Virus record (IMG/VR): IMGVR_UViG_3300044950_000794
Location: 1-55,871 of that record
Strand: one strand, 5' to 3'
Origin: a virus
Length of the DNA stretch: 55,871 nt
Shown here: in pieces, positions 18,489-26,529 of the stretch
Position numbering within the stretch: position 1 is the first letter of the stretch
Layout of the letters: every line of letters starts with the position of its first letter
Notes under the pieces: generated by a model
What the model was told of the DNA's origin: nothing
Seen by the model: the letters and a program-made list of their open reading frames with translations, nothing else
Databases searched by the model: none
Translations under genes and position numbers: made by a program

Positions 18489-19115
18489 TCAGCCTTTCTT
18501 GAGTTCACGGATACGCTGCATCATGCCACGGCGGAACAGTGGCCGCAAGCGCTGCAAAGTCTTCTTGAGGCCAAGCCGGGCACGTATGCGTATTGACTTC
18601 TTCAAGACATATAGTGGAACTATATCGCGCCCGCGTTTCTGGAATATGATCAGGTTACCGGCCCGGCTGCGTGCCACAAAAGTTCCTTGCCATTGCCGCG
18701 CGCTGAGTTGGCGTGGTGTACCGTTCCCGTTGAGCGCCGCTGGTAGGGGGATGGTCAGGTAGTTTGAAGTCTTGGCACGTATGACGCCGCCCTTCTCGTG
18801 CATAGCCATGTACCGGTTGAGGCGGAAGAAGCCCTCAGCGCCGTTGGGCTTGCTCCTGACCATGAAGTTTCGGACGCTTCTCAATCCCGCACCGCTGCGG
18901 ACGCTCAAGCTGTCAGACCCCGTACCACCGGGGTACGCCCGGCCATGTCTGCGTGTCAAGTCGTCGGCCACGGCGGTGAAGTACTTGCGCATTTCGTACT
19001 CTGACGACTGGATAAGCGCCTTCATCTTGGCCGGGGATAACTTGGCGGCAGACAGTTCCAGCGCCCGCGTAGGCGCGGCCACTTCAACCCCACGGTATTT
19101 CGTAATGAACTCCAC
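18489..19115 (-). CDS. neck/tail completion protein, HK97 gp10 / minor tail Z-like
   Basis: A protein of 208 residues. The segments RRHGRAYPGGTGSDSLSVRSGAG, split by a gap from RLNRYMAMHEKGGVIRAK, and VLKKSIRIRARLGLKKTLQR are typical of the gp10/Z group. The MHEKGG motif and very basic C-terminus are characteristic. These proteins act at the head-tail joint or in tail completion. It is the first large gene of the tail cluster. Confidence 0.75.
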   Translation of the reverse strand: MEFITKYRGVEVAAPTRALELSAAKLSPAKMKALIQSSEYEMRKYFTAVADDLTRRHGRAYPGGTGSDSLSVRSGAGLRSVRNFMVRSKPNGAEGFFRLNRYMAMHEKGGVIRAKTSNYLTIPLPAALNGNGTPRQLSARQWQGTFVARSRAGNLIIFQKRGRDIVPLYVLKKSIRIRARLGLKKTLQRLRPLFRRGMMQRIRELKKG

Positions 19116-19133
19116 CGCGCCTCTCCTGCTAGG

Positions 19134-19146
19134 CGCACCGGGTGCG
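19134..19146. repeat. dispersed palindrome, copy 5
   Basis: CGCACCGGGTGCG in the ~88-bp gap upstream of the gp10/Z-like gene, about 18 bp before its start. Confidence 0.85.
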
Positions 19147-19202
19147 CCGTTGGTGACTTGTACAGTGCACCACCGGCCCGGTCAATCAGGTGTTGGTATA
19201 GG

Positions 19203-19484
19203 CTACAGGGTGGGCCGTTTGGGGTAGGTGGCTCGCCGTGCCAGCGCCGCCTCAATGGCGTCAACCAACTGTTGCCCGACCAAAGACCCTTGGTAGGTAT
19301 GCCCCAAGCCCATAGCCGCACCGTCTGCTCGCGTGGCAAGGTGCAGGTTCTTCCGGCATTCGCCGTCGTCCTCAAACGCGTCTTCAAACTCGTAAGTGAA
19401 CTCCATACCGTTGCTGATACGCACCGTGCGGGTATGCGCGCACCATGTTCCTTCGATGGGTCCGACGTGGGTAGGGGTCATCAT
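19203..19484 (-). CDS. conserved-looking small protein, first gene after promoter P1
   Basis: A protein of 93 residues (MMTPTHVGPIEGTWCAHTRT) with AGGAG before the ATG pair. It contains an acidic patch (YEFEDAFEDDGECRKN) and no membrane segment. It sits between operator-promoter P1 and the tail operon; unrecognised. Confidence 0.7.
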   Translation of the reverse strand: MMTPTHVGPIEGTWCAHTRTVRISNGMEFTYEFEDAFEDDGECRKNLHLATRADGAAMGLGHTYQGSLVGQQLVDAIEAALARRATYPKRPTL

Positions 19485-19505
19485 GGTCTCCTATGCTGCC
19501 CCTAC

Positions 19506-19534
19506 CTTGTAAACCAATCGGGCTACACCGTCAA
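19506..19534 (-). promoter_or_regulatory. operator-promoter P1 (tail operon)
   Basis: -35 TTGACG, 17-bp spacer, -10 TACAAG. Operator GTAGCCCGATTGGTTTAC occupies 19509-19526, filling the spacer. The stop codon of the AAA+ gene lies inside the -35 box. Likely drives the 93-residue gene and possibly the neck/tail genes. Confidence 0.8.
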
Positions 19535-21240
19535 GTTGGTATCTGTGGGACAAGCCGCTCACGCTTGCGGATACCCGTGGCCGTAACCTCCTTAGCCATG
19601 TTGGGGTCAATTTCGACAATAGTCACGGCGCGGAAAGCACCCACGGTAATGAACAGTGGCAGGCTCAGGGGCAAGTTCTGCCCTTTGGCCACACGTAGGG
19701 CAAGACGCAGGAGGTGCTTGATATCCCGTGGGCTTGCCGTGGGGAACGTGTCAACCAGCGCCGCAAGAAAATCGTCGTCAATAAGCGTGGCGTTGTTCTC
19801 GGCCATGACCCGCCAGATCGCCGCCCGGTCTTCCCGCGAGGGCGGTGAGTACTTGATAATGGCGGCGCACCGGGAAATGATCGCGTCGTCAATGGACCCG
19901 GCCATGTTTGTGGTCATGAACATCAAAGCTGCTGAGTATTCCAGCACCCGCAGAAAGACTGCCACCACCGCGTTCTGTGTGAGGTCAAACCCACGCTCAC
20001 GCACAAACACGTCTGCTTCGTCCAGTAGCAGCACGCAGTTCCAGCGCTTGACGTATCCGAACACCTTGTTCAACTCTGCCTCCACGCTCGACGGGGTGGT
20101 GCCAAGTTCGCCTGAGTGCAGGTTGTACAATGGGCGCTGCACAATCTCTGAGTACACCTCTGCGGTCAGTGTCTTGCCCATGCCCGGCGACCCCATACAC
20201 AGTATCACGTTGCCAGACGACTTGCCCTCAATGATATCGCCAAGGTAGGCCGCCGTGTCACTGGTCAGGACGTTCAGGATGCCCGTGTGCGTGGCGGGCA
20301 GGATCAGCTTGTCTGCAAGTCCACTGTCGTACACGTACCGGGTCAAACGCGCTGAGTTGATCACTGCGAACTTGTGGGTATCCAGCCGGAACACACGCAA
20401 GGACAGGTGCACCGGGATCGGAACTATCGCATTGTACCCGTCGCCGTCTTCGTTGAGTTTGGTTGGGCTTGTGTCATGCGAGTCCCGTAGGCGGCCCACA
20501 AGGTAGTTTGGTGTGTCAAGGATCACTTTCACGCCGGGCGTAGCCGCGTTGACACGGTCCATACGGAACTGTTCACCGAACTGACCTGCTACCTCCGCGT
20601 CGTGGCGCGCTTGCTCCTCATGGTAGGCTGCCAAGAGTTCCGGCGTCTCCACATAGTAGTCTTGGGCGTTCAACGCACCCTCGGGAGTGCGGTACACAAT
20701 GTCGCCCGCGTGGAAGACAAGCTGCGAGTTCGTCGTACCACCGTCGCCGCTGTCACGGCCCCCCGCAGGGTGTGCACATGTCAGGGTCAGACTAAAGAAA
20801 GGCTTTTCACCGTCGCTCCTGCTCCTGTCATCCGGTTCCTCTCGGCGCAAGTCCGTGATGGCGTAGGGCAGGTACTTCCCGTCCGTGGTCCGCTGATAAA
20901 TCCAGCCGGTCTCGTGCACGCTTTCGCGCAGATAGCGCAACAAGGCGAAGTAGCCCGCTGAGAAGTTCTTGATCTTCGCCTTGTAGGCCAAGCTACCTTC
21001 CAGCAGGTCTGCCAGCTTCTTTTCGTTCCGCGCCTTGGCCATGGTCAGCAAGGTGCCGATCTGTGCTGGCAGAGCGTTGTCAACACGCAGCACAACGCTG
21101 GCGAGCACGCGCACTTCATGCCCGCGCCCCCATTCGTAGGTAGGCTGCACAATGTTAGCTAGCGTGGTATCCTCCATGATAAGGGTCTTGATGCCCGTGT
21201 TCACGTCAGGTAGCCCGCTTCGTGTAAGGGTGTAAGCCAT
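19531..21240 (-). CDS. AAA+ ATPase
   Basis: A protein of 569 residues; start MAYTLTRSGLPDVNTGIKT, with AGGAG in front. The C-terminal AAA+ module has Walker A GSPGMGKT (about 350-357), Walker B VLLLDEADVF (about 401-410), sensor 1 MTTNMAG (about 442-448), an arginine pair SRC near 457 and a C-terminal helical lid. The N-terminal ~330 residues are not recognised and may bind substrate. The domain resembles classical AAA remodelling ATPases more than replicative helicase loaders. It ends in TGIRKRERLVPQIPT, one of several copies of a basic IRKRxR motif. It closes the small-gene block, next to the tail module. Confidence 0.88.
   Translation of the reverse strand: MAYTLTRSGLPDVNTGIKTLIMEDTTLANIVQPTYEWGRGHEVRVLASVVLRVDNALPAQIGTLLTMAKARNEKKLADLLEGSLAYKAKIKNFSAGYFALLRYLRESVHETGWIYQRTTDGKYLPYAITDLRREEPDDRSRSDGEKPFFSLTLTCAHPAGGRDSGDGGTTNSQLVFHAGDIVYRTPEGALNAQDYYVETPELLAAYHEEQARHDAEVAGQFGEQFRMDRVNAATPGVKVILDTPNYLVGRLRDSHDTSPTKLNEDGDGYNAIVPIPVHLSLRVFRLDTHKFAVINSARLTRYVYDSGLADKLILPATHTGILNVLTSDTAAYLGDIIEGKSSGNVILCMGSPGMGKTLTAEVYSEIVQRPLYNLHSGELGTTPSSVEAELNKVFGYVKRWNCVLLLDEADVFVRERGFDLTQNAVVAVFLRVLEYSAALMFMTTNMAGSIDDAIISRCAAIIKYSPPSREDRAAIWRVMAENNATLIDDDFLAALVDTFPTASPRDIKHLLRLALRVAKGQNLPLSLPLFITVGAFRAVTIVEIDPNMAKEVTATGIRKRERLVPQIPT
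19556..19567 (-). repeat. 12-bp repeat CAAGCGTGAGCG, copy a
   Basis: Minus-strand CAAGCGTGAGCG near the end of the AAA+ gene, in frame as KRER. It shares a 17-bp stretch with copy e in the scaffold-like gene. Confidence 0.55.
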
Positions 21241-21296
21241 GGTGTAGTCTCCTGTCTGGCCCTGTGAGCGGGCCGCTGAGTGGGTGTGTCTGGGTG

Positions 21297-21524
21297 TCAC
21301 TGGTGGTGGGTGGCCGGGGTGCATAGCCCGTCCTCAATAAGGCTCCGCGCCATACGTCCATAGGTTCCCTGAAGCTGCCACACCACCCCGGTGTCAATGA
21401 GGTACTGCCATGCTTCAAGTTGCCGGTCTTCGTCTGCCTCCTCCTGCCCCTCGCAAATTAGGCAGGCGGTCAACAGGTCTTGAACTGGCTTCATGGGGGC
21501 TTGCTCTACGTCAATGTCGGGCAT
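21297..21524 (-). CDS. conserved phage small protein
   Basis: A protein of 75 residues (MPDIDVEQAPMKPVQDLLTA) with segments QLEAWQYLIDTGVVWQLQG and ARSLIEDGLCTPA. This pattern is common among small phage proteins of unknown role that sit beside DNA metabolism genes. It has an AGGAG-type ribosome site and belongs to the operon that starts at P2. Confidence 0.8.
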   Translation of the reverse strand: MPDIDVEQAPMKPVQDLLTACLICEGQEEADEDRQLEAWQYLIDTGVVWQLQGTYGRMARSLIEDGLCTPATHHQ

Positions 21525-21533
21525 GTGGTTCTC

Positions 21534-21806
21534 CTACGTCTGGCGGTTGCGTACCCGCACCCGTACAGGGGCGGTCGATGTTTGTCCACTAACCAGCGCC
21601 AAGGCATGGCCCACGGCGGTAGTCAGTGCCTCCTCAGGTGTCGCGGCCACGCCCACGCCCCACGGCTTCTGGCGGTTGGCAAACTTGACAAGGGCTTGCC
21701 ACTGGGTGGCCACCATCGCGCGGTCATACTGCGAAACCCTGACGGTTATTTCGTCCATGCCACTAGCAATCAGTGTGGCCACGTCTGCGCTGTCAATCCC
21801 ATTCAT
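21534..21806 (-). CDS. hypothetical protein
   Basis: A protein of 90 residues starting MNGIDSADVATLIASGMDE. Start ATG overlaps the stop of the Cys-cluster gene upstream (ATGA). C-terminus APVRVRVRNRQT is strongly basic, like several neighbours. No recognised domain. Confidence 0.75.
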   Translation of the reverse strand: MNGIDSADVATLIASGMDEITVRVSQYDRAMVATQWQALVKFANRQKPWGVGVAATPEEALTTAVGHALALVSGQTSTAPVRVRVRNRQT

Positions 21807-22249
21807 GTGCGTTCTCCCTCTTTGCGCACTACATGGCCACGCAAGGGACTTTGACGCAATAGTGGAAGGAAACTTATTAGCACCGTCGCTGCCTTCCTGC
21901 CCTTGTCTAGGTCTGATGCCGCACGCACGCGTGCTGCACCCTCAGGCGATATCTCCTCGCCTAGCAGGTTTGCGTCACACCCGATGCCCGCCCCGAGCAG
22001 GTAGGCTATCGCGGACCTCAAGGCGCTGTCTGCCTCGTCTTTGCCACTACTATGGAAGAAGCGCCATGTGTCGGCTACGAGGCCACATACGTACACGTTC
22101 CCCAGTGGCGTCAACGCAGGGCATAGGTCATGCTCACCGAGAAGCATTTCACTCAACGGGCACTGTTGCGCCTCGCAGCACAAGCCGCACCCGTTGCACG
22201 GGGAGCCGTAGGCTGGCTTCAGGGGGCGGGCGTCGTCAAGGCCGGTCAT
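21803..22249 (-). CDS. Cys-cluster protein, YkgJ/CxxCxxCC type
   Basis: A protein of 148 residues. Residues about 18-31, CNGCGLCCEAQQCP, form the CxxCxxCC cluster of the YkgJ-like family thought to bind zinc or iron; further cysteines lie near 44 and 55. The C-terminal half is helical. In phages such proteins accompany small-gene blocks, with no proven role. Coupled by overlaps to the genes on both sides. Confidence 0.78.
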   Translation of the reverse strand: MTGLDDARPLKPAYGSPCNGCGLCCEAQQCPLSEMLLGEHDLCPALTPLGNVYVCGLVADTWRFFHSSGKDEADSALRSAIAYLLGAGIGCDANLLGEEISPEGAARVRAASDLDKGRKAATVLISFLPLLRQSPLRGHVVRKEGERT

Positions 22250-22512
22250 GTCTTTGACTTCCAGATTACGTCAGCGTTGTGCATCTGGTAGTTGGCGTTG
22301 ATGCACTTGCCCGCCCCTTCTTCGTCAGCGTGGAAAAACTCTGGCCAGTTGGGGGCGTCATCCAAATACACGCTTAGAGAACCGTTCACCCTGATCACCT
22401 GCCAGCTATTAGAAAGGGCCCGTAGGAGCGGCAGATACCCCATAGCCGTCTTGATGATCTTGTAGGTTGTCCTACCGTCCTTAGCCGTCTTTGACCTCGC
22501 GCTTGCCATCAC
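22246..22512 (-). CDS. hypothetical protein
   Basis: A protein of 88 residues starting MMASARSKTAKDGRTTYK. N-terminus basic, C-terminus with acidic and aromatic residues (APNWPEFFHADEEGAGK). Overlaps both neighbours by four bases (ATGA), so it is translated within a coupled run. Unrecognised. Confidence 0.75.
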   Translation of the reverse strand: MMASARSKTAKDGRTTYKIIKTAMGYLPLLRALSNSWQVIRVNGSLSVYLDDAPNWPEFFHADEEGAGKCINANYQMHNADVIWKSKT

Positions 22513-22994
22513 TGCACCTCCACCAGCTTCAAGTTGTTATTCCCAGCCGGGACCGTCTTGAAGAACCGGCCATGAAACTTCACCAGTTCACCGGTCAGGA
22601 CGCGGTAAGCCACAGGGCGCTCACGCTTGTCGCTGGACAGGGTCACCCCCACGGGCACGAGATAGTGTAGATCGTCACGGTTGGCCCGCGCCTGATCAAC
22701 GGCCTTGATGGGGCACTCGTTGTATCTCAGTGCATAGCCAACGGCGCTTGAGGCCCGATACTGCCGGTACAGCACTCCGTGGTTCATGCTCTGGAATGGC
22801 ACGGCAATCAGGTCACCTTCCGTGAGGAAGTGGGCCACCGGCTGATCCGTTTCGCCGTCAAGGACTTGGCGGGATTTGGTCACCAAGAGGCCGGGCATAT
22901 CGCAGTAGACCTCGTGGGTGTGGTGCGACCTAGGCTCATGATAGGTACGGGCAAAGTTGATGGGTTTGTCAATGGTGATGGCGGTGCTGATCAT
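22509..22994 (-). CDS. hypothetical protein
   Basis: A protein of 161 residues (MISTAITIDKPINFARTYHE). Contains a His cluster (PRSHHTHEVYCD) and SSDKRERPVAYRVL, another KRERP element. Beta-rich, no membrane segment; second gene of the P2 operon. Unrecognised. Confidence 0.78.
   Translation of the reverse strand: MISTAITIDKPINFARTYHEPRSHHTHEVYCDMPGLLVTKSRQVLDGETDQPVAHFLTEGDLIAVPFQSMNHGVLYRQYRASSAVGYALRYNECPIKAVDQARANRDDLHYLVPVGVTLSSDKRERPVAYRVLTGELVKFHGRFFKTVPAGNNNLKLVEVQ
22618..22629 (-). repeat. 12-bp repeat CAAGCGTGAGCG, copy b
   Basis: In frame as DKRERP inside the 161-residue hypothetical gene. Confidence 0.55.
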
Positions 22995-23020
22995 GGTGGT
23001 ATCTCCGTGGCTAGGGGTTA

Positions 23021-23251
23021 TCAGGGCTGGACGTAAACAACGCCCTCGGCGTCGTCACCGAAGCGGGCGGCAACCTCTGCCTTCACCCACTTCTTGGCTT
23101 CAGCGTAGGTGCTGACAGGTGCCCAAAATAGCGCCTTGTCGTTGGCCGGGTCTGGATTGCGCTCAGTGCTAAAGACCCACCCGCCGTAGCCTTTGGGCGA
23201 CTTGCCGTGGCTGCGTTCATAAACGGCGGTATCAATTTCAATGCTGGCCAT
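23021..23251 (-). CDS. hypothetical protein
   Basis: A protein of 76 residues (MASIEIDTAVYERSHGKSPK). The alternation of GGWVFST, LFWAPVSTYAEAKKWVKAEV and GVVYVQP suggests a compact alpha/beta fold. First gene after operator-promoter P2. Unrecognised, but similar short proteins are frequent in phage small-gene blocks. Confidence 0.78.
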   Translation of the reverse strand: MASIEIDTAVYERSHGKSPKGYGGWVFSTERNPDPANDKALFWAPVSTYAEAKKWVKAEVAARFGDDAEGVVYVQP

Positions 23252-23271
23252 ATCCGTGTTCCTTGTGCTTG

Positions 23272-23284
23272 CGCACCCGGTGCG
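23272..23284. repeat. dispersed palindrome, copy 6
   Basis: CGCACCCGGTGCG between P2 and its first gene, in the leader of that transcript. Confidence 0.85.
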
Positions 23285-23297
23285 CTTTCGTATCCCT

Positions 23298-23325
23298 AAT
23301 GTAAACCAAAAGGGTTACAAGTCAA
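23298..23325 (-). promoter_or_regulatory. operator-promoter P2
   Basis: -35 TTGACT, 16-bp spacer, -10 TACATT; operator GTAACCCTTTTGGTTTAC at 23301-23318. Expected to drive six or seven genes from the 76-residue protein to the AAA+ ATPase. Confidence 0.82.
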
Positions 23326-23331
23326 TAGGGG

Positions 23332-24447
23332 TCAACCGCGAATATTGTAGATTTTCTTTTCAACGGTCCCAAGTGCAGGATCGCCCCGCTTGTGCTCGTG
23401 CTTGAACCACCGGACCTGTCCGCACTTGGCACAGGCCTCACGGTTGGGGCTGACCAAATCCTTCTCGAAGTCATGTGGGGTATCGTCAGGACAGTACAGG
23501 CGGTTCGCACCAGCCTCGCTTGACCCATGGCGGTATGACCAGTGACCAATGACGTCGTGGGCCTTCTTGCGTATAGCTTCACGGGCGAAGGTTCTGAATA
23601 CCTTCTCGGTGTCGGTCTTGCCCGCACGCGCGCTGAGCGGGCTTTGCAGCGTTACCTCTGTCACGGTGCGGCTGGTGTGCCCGCTTGCCCGTGGCAATGC
23701 CTCCTCTGCCCGCTCCTGCACCAGAAAGGGCTTGCGCGTTGACGCCATGGCTACGGCCAAGGCCGCCGCGACCCACCGTGGCGACCCATTCGCTTGATAT
23801 ACTAGCAGAGCCTCTGCGTTCTCCGACGTCGGCTTGAGTATGTTCACAACGTCCAATCTGCCAGCCAGCTTGCTAAACAGCTTGTCGGTGTCCCGATACG
23901 TCCCGGTGTAGTTGACACCCGCCCCGATGCCATAGGCTGGCAGGTTCTTGTAGATTGCCATCTGCTCTCGCGCCGCAATCAGCTTTTCGGTCGTCTCGTT
24001 GGGGTCGTCAAGAAGGTAGGCAAGGTAGGGGGAAAGCTGCGTCTTGCCCGTTGCATACTGAACATAGTTGAAGGCCACCCGGTCATCAGCCGGGGCACGC
24101 TGTATCAGTGCGAACCCGGTACGCACCGGGCGATTGGCCGGGTCGGCGTCCACATTGCGCGGCTTGTCCAGTTCGTTTGAACCCCGCATCAACGCGGCCA
24201 TGTCCAGTTCAATCCACACGTCCGTTGTCGGCATACGCAGGCCTTCATAAATCGGCCACAAGCGTGAAGGCGGTAGCATGGATACGCGGCCTACCTCCTC
24301 AGACGCCGCGTCGTCAAAAGAGAACACGCGCGCCCGCATACGGTGCTGAAGCAAGGTTAGATAGGCTAGCTTGCTCGGCTTCTCAAGGTAGCCCCCGTCG
24401 CTGGTCAGTCTGCGGCAGAAGCGGGCGAACAGGGGTGCTGGCATCAT
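23332..24447 (-). CDS. conserved phage protein with C-terminal CxxC/HxxRGD segment
   Basis: A protein of 371 residues. The start is ATGATG at 24447, overlapping the upstream stop; the longer frame is unsupported. The C-terminal ~80 residues (AHDVIGHWSYRHG, CAKCGQVRWFKHEHKRGDPALG) match a C-terminal pattern seen in many phage proteins of unknown role, with HxxRGDxxLG conserved and an extra CxxC pair. The first 290 residues are not recognised. Distal gene of the two-gene P3 operon. Confidence 0.8.
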   Translation of the reverse strand: MMPAPLFARFCRRLTSDGGYLEKPSKLAYLTLLQHRMRARVFSFDDAASEEVGRVSMLPPSRLWPIYEGLRMPTTDVWIELDMAALMRGSNELDKPRNVDADPANRPVRTGFALIQRAPADDRVAFNYVQYATGKTQLSPYLAYLLDDPNETTEKLIAAREQMAIYKNLPAYGIGAGVNYTGTYRDTDKLFSKLAGRLDVVNILKPTSENAEALLVYQANGSPRWVAAALAVAMASTRKPFLVQERAEEALPRASGHTSRTVTEVTLQSPLSARAGKTDTEKVFRTFAREAIRKKAHDVIGHWSYRHGSSEAGANRLYCPDDTPHDFEKDLVSPNREACAKCGQVRWFKHEHKRGDPALGTVEKKIYNIRG

Positions 24448-24779
24448 GCCACCTTTTTGGTGAACGTCATGGCGGCGTGGGGGCGATAAGCCCGGCGAGG
24501 TGTACCGGCCCCAAAGGCCCACGTGCACGCAGCGTCAAACGCGTTGGCCACGCGTTCCGCGTCCTTGTAGGCCTTGGCGCTTCCACACACCGGGGCGATA
24601 GTTGGGGTATAGTTATGCTGTATGGCGCTGCACATCATATCCGATAGATCGGAGAACCCTGTATTGGTTCTGATCCACTTCTGCACCTGCCCAACGGTAC
24701 GGGCACTGACCTCGCATGTGGCACTCCACACGGCGGCCTCAGCGGCTTTAACTGTTTCGGCGGTAAAGATGGTTGTCAT
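24444..24779 (-). CDS. hypothetical protein
   Basis: A protein of 111 residues starting MTTIFTAETVKAAEAAVWSA, with AAAGGAG seven bases upstream. Mainly helical, with a short basic tail. First gene after P3, coupled to the 371-residue protein. Confidence 0.78.
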   Translation of the reverse strand: MTTIFTAETVKAAEAAVWSATCEVSARTVGQVQKWIRTNTGFSDLSDMMCSAIQHNYTPTIAPVCGSAKAYKDAERVANAFDAACTWAFGAGTPRRAYRPHAAMTFTKKVA

Positions 24780-24804
24780 GGCTGTTCTCCTTTGCGGCAC
24801 CTGA

Positions 24805-24833
24805 CTTGTAAACCTAATGGGTTACATTGTCAA
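24805..24833 (-). promoter_or_regulatory. operator-promoter P3
   Basis: -35 TTGACA, 17-bp spacer, -10 TACAAG; operator GTAACCCATTAGGTTTAC at 24808-24825. The -35 contains the TGA stop of the upstream operon's last gene, so the operons abut without spare DNA. Confidence 0.85.
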
Positions 24834-25234
24834 GCGCGGTCAGGTAGCGGTATTGCGATTTCTTCCTGACCGACTTCCGCGAGGTAGGCGGTGGAGGGCA
24901 CCTCGCACCAGACTTGTGCATCGGGGCTTGAACCCATCTGGGGGCCGTAGTCGGACACGGGCACCTTCCGGGCGATACGCCACAGGGCGGGGTTGCCCTT
25001 GAATTTCACGGCATACTGCTGATCGGCCCGCGCCTTCTCAGCCGCACCCGGTGCGGCTGCTTCCAGCTTGGCGATGTAGTTCTCAAGAGAAGCCCGCGCG
25101 CCTACGAACCGGTCCTCAATCTCCTCATGATCCTCCGGGGGGTATGATCCAGAGAAGGCGTGCTCGTCTGCGGCCTTGACAAGTGCAGTCACAAGGCGCT
25201 TCGCTCGTGGGGTGCAGGGTTTGATTTCAGTCAT
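24830..25234 (-). CDS. hypothetical protein
   Basis: A protein of 134 residues starting MTEIKPCTPRAKRLVTALVK; this ATG overlaps the previous stop (ATGA). It has an acidic helical middle (DHEEIEDRFVGARASLENYI) and AAPGAAEKARAD, where the palindrome is encoded. Last gene of the P4 operon. Unrecognised. Confidence 0.78.
   Translation of the reverse strand: MTEIKPCTPRAKRLVTALVKAADEHAFSGSYPPEDHEEIEDRFVGARASLENYIAKLEAAAPGAAEKARADQQYAVKFKGNPALWRIARKVPVSDYGPQMGSSPDAQVWCEVPSTAYLAEVGQEEIAIPLPDRA
25043..25055. repeat. dispersed palindrome, copy 7
   Basis: CGCACCCGGTGCG within the 134-residue gene, read as AAPGAA; flanks extend the symmetry to CCGCACCCGGTGCGG. Confidence 0.88.
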
Positions 25235-25458
25235 GCTTGCAGTCCCCGAAGTGCCTTGAGGGTGGGCTTGCCCGTGCCGCCGATACGTGCCCATGCGGCG
25301 TCAACGGCGGGGCCTTGCGAGTGCCATGCGTTGTTCTCGCCCGCGATGGTCCCACGCACCTTCGCCATGTATTTGTCAAGTTTGGCGGTGTCCTTTGCCC
25401 AGTCGTAGAGCTGCTCAAGCACCTCGCGGTAGGTCTTCAAGAAGTTGTCTCTGCTCAT
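25231..25458 (-). CDS. hypothetical protein
   Basis: A protein of 75 residues (MSRDNFLKTYREVLEQLYDW), helical and charged, ATGA-coupled on both sides. Unrecognised. Confidence 0.75.
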   Translation of the reverse strand: MSRDNFLKTYREVLEQLYDWAKDTAKLDKYMAKVRGTIAGENNAWHSQGPAVDAAWARIGGTGKPTLKALRGLQA

Positions 25459-25913
25459 TGCACGCTCTCCGGGTTCACCACCACGCCGCGACCATCGCGG
25501 ACCATGGGGCAGTTCTCTAAAATCTTGCGCAGTGCCACTGCGTTGAGGTGGTCATAGCCCGCGCGGGCGCACACCTTGGCCTTCCAACCGATGACGCTCT
25601 CCGCACTGGCATACACCACAACGTCGCCAACGCTCATTGATTTGGCCTGTAGGCTGATCTTCGTGGCCGTGCCTCTGCCCGGCATGTAGTTGGCCAGCGG
25701 GAAGACCTGATTGAGTTCGTCGGCCTCAACGGTCCACATATGCTTCATGATGCCATGGTGCGCTGCCGCGTAGTAGTCGTGGGCGGTAACGTCGAAGCCC
25801 CCGGTGATCTTGGCATACAGCCGGAACTCAGGCTTCGCTTCCCAGCCGCTCGCGTTCAACTCGTGGACCTGCACGTCGGTCAGGTGGGGCTGGTAAATGT
25901 GGTATGTGGTCAT
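25455..25913 (-). CDS. hypothetical protein
   Basis: A protein of 152 residues (MTTYHIYQPHLTDVQVHELN) with AAAGGAG ribosome site. The segments ITGGFDVTAHDYYAAAHHGI and MSVGDVVVYASAESV are seen in many small phage proteins. First gene after P4; function unknown. Confidence 0.8.
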   Translation of the reverse strand: MTTYHIYQPHLTDVQVHELNASGWEAKPEFRLYAKITGGFDVTAHDYYAAAHHGIMKHMWTVEADELNQVFPLANYMPGRGTATKISLQAKSMSVGDVVVYASAESVIGWKAKVCARAGYDHLNAVALRKILENCPMVRDGRGVVVNPESVQ

Positions 25914-25939
25914 AACGTGGTCTCCTTTGCTGCATCCTG

Positions 25940-25968
25940 AATGTAAACCTTACGGGTTACACGGTCAA
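25940..25968 (-). promoter_or_regulatory. operator-promoter P4
   Basis: -35 TTGACC, 17-bp spacer, -10 TACATT; operator GTAACCCGTAAGGTTTAC at 25943-25960. Heads a three-gene operon. Confidence 0.85.
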
Positions 25969-25979
25969 GGGGCCATCGC

Positions 25980-26009
25980 AAAAAAGTTCACCCCGCACGG
26001 GGCGGGGTG
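25980..26009 (-). terminator. intrinsic terminator T1
   Basis: 7-bp G/C stem (CACCCCG/CGGGGTG) with 7-nt loop followed on the minus strand by AACTTTTTT. It ends the single-gene unit of the 98-residue protein just before P4. A short T run on the other side could make it bidirectional. Confidence 0.8.
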
Positions 26010-26037
26010 TTTTGGTGACGCAGAGCGGGCGTATGGA

Positions 26038-26334
26038 TCAGTTGTGGTAGACCGTGATCGGCACGGCGCGGGTGCTGTAGACCCAGACTACGGGGGTAGC
26101 CACACCGGGGAAAGCCGTGGCCACGTTGAGGCTCAGGTGCCCACGGTCCTTTGACCACTCAAGCCCGATGATGCTAGCGGCTGCAAGTACATCAGTCGGG
26201 GACGCGCCCGACGTAGCGTGCAGGAACAGCACCCCGTCTTTCTTGGGCTGCATGGTCAAGGCAGTGGCCCCGGCCTGCGTCAGGGCTACCCATGCCCCGT
26301 TGATAGTGGTGATTGTGGTTGCTCGTGCGGCCAT
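26038..26334 (-). CDS. hypothetical protein, single-gene unit
   Basis: A protein of 98 residues (MAARATTITTINGAWVALTQ). Small beta-rich protein with FLHATSGASPTD, resembling small head-decoration or virion proteins. GGAGG lies upstream of the ATG. It is unusual in having its own promoter-like sequence and a strong terminator, without the common operator, so it may be expressed at a different time from its neighbours. Function unknown. Confidence 0.78.
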   Translation of the reverse strand: MAARATTITTINGAWVALTQAGATALTMQPKKDGVLFLHATSGASPTDVLAAASIIGLEWSKDRGHLSLNVATAFPGVATPVVWVYSTRAVPITVYHN

Positions 26335-26364
26335 GGTGTAAGTCCTCCATAATGGTCAGGCGAG

Positions 26365-26394
26365 ACTATGTCGCATTGCGCCGGTATATGTCAA
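26365..26394 (-). promoter_or_regulatory. candidate promoter without the common operator
   Basis: -35 TTGACA and a -10 candidate CATAGT with 18-bp spacing (or ACATAG with 17), about 30 bp upstream of the 98-residue gene. The inverted repeat found in the other promoters is absent. Confidence 0.5.
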
Positions 26395-26458
26395 CCTCTC
26401 GGGCTGTAGCATAAGACCTGCACCGGGTGCGGCTCACACGCCTAGCACGACGACCCAT
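26366..26458 (-). CDS. possible micro-ORF (30 residues, basic)
   Basis: Frame starting MGRRARRVSRTRCRSYATAR in the ~240-bp gap. Very basic, containing ten arginines. Its ribosome site is weak and it overlaps the candidate promoter and palindrome copy 8, so it may be chance. Confidence 0.2.
   Translation of the reverse strand: MGRRARRVSRTRCRSYATAREVDIYRRNAT
26420..26430. repeat. dispersed palindrome, copy 8 (11-bp core)
   Basis: GCACCGGGTGC with a mismatch at the left outer base (T instead of C). It is in the intergenic region upstream of the 98-residue gene. Confidence 0.8.
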
Positions 26459-26529
26459 GAAGCGCCTTGAGGGAGGAGGTTTCAAAACATCATAGGTCGC
26501 CGCTAGCTGGCCAGCGTTCTGAATGGGTA

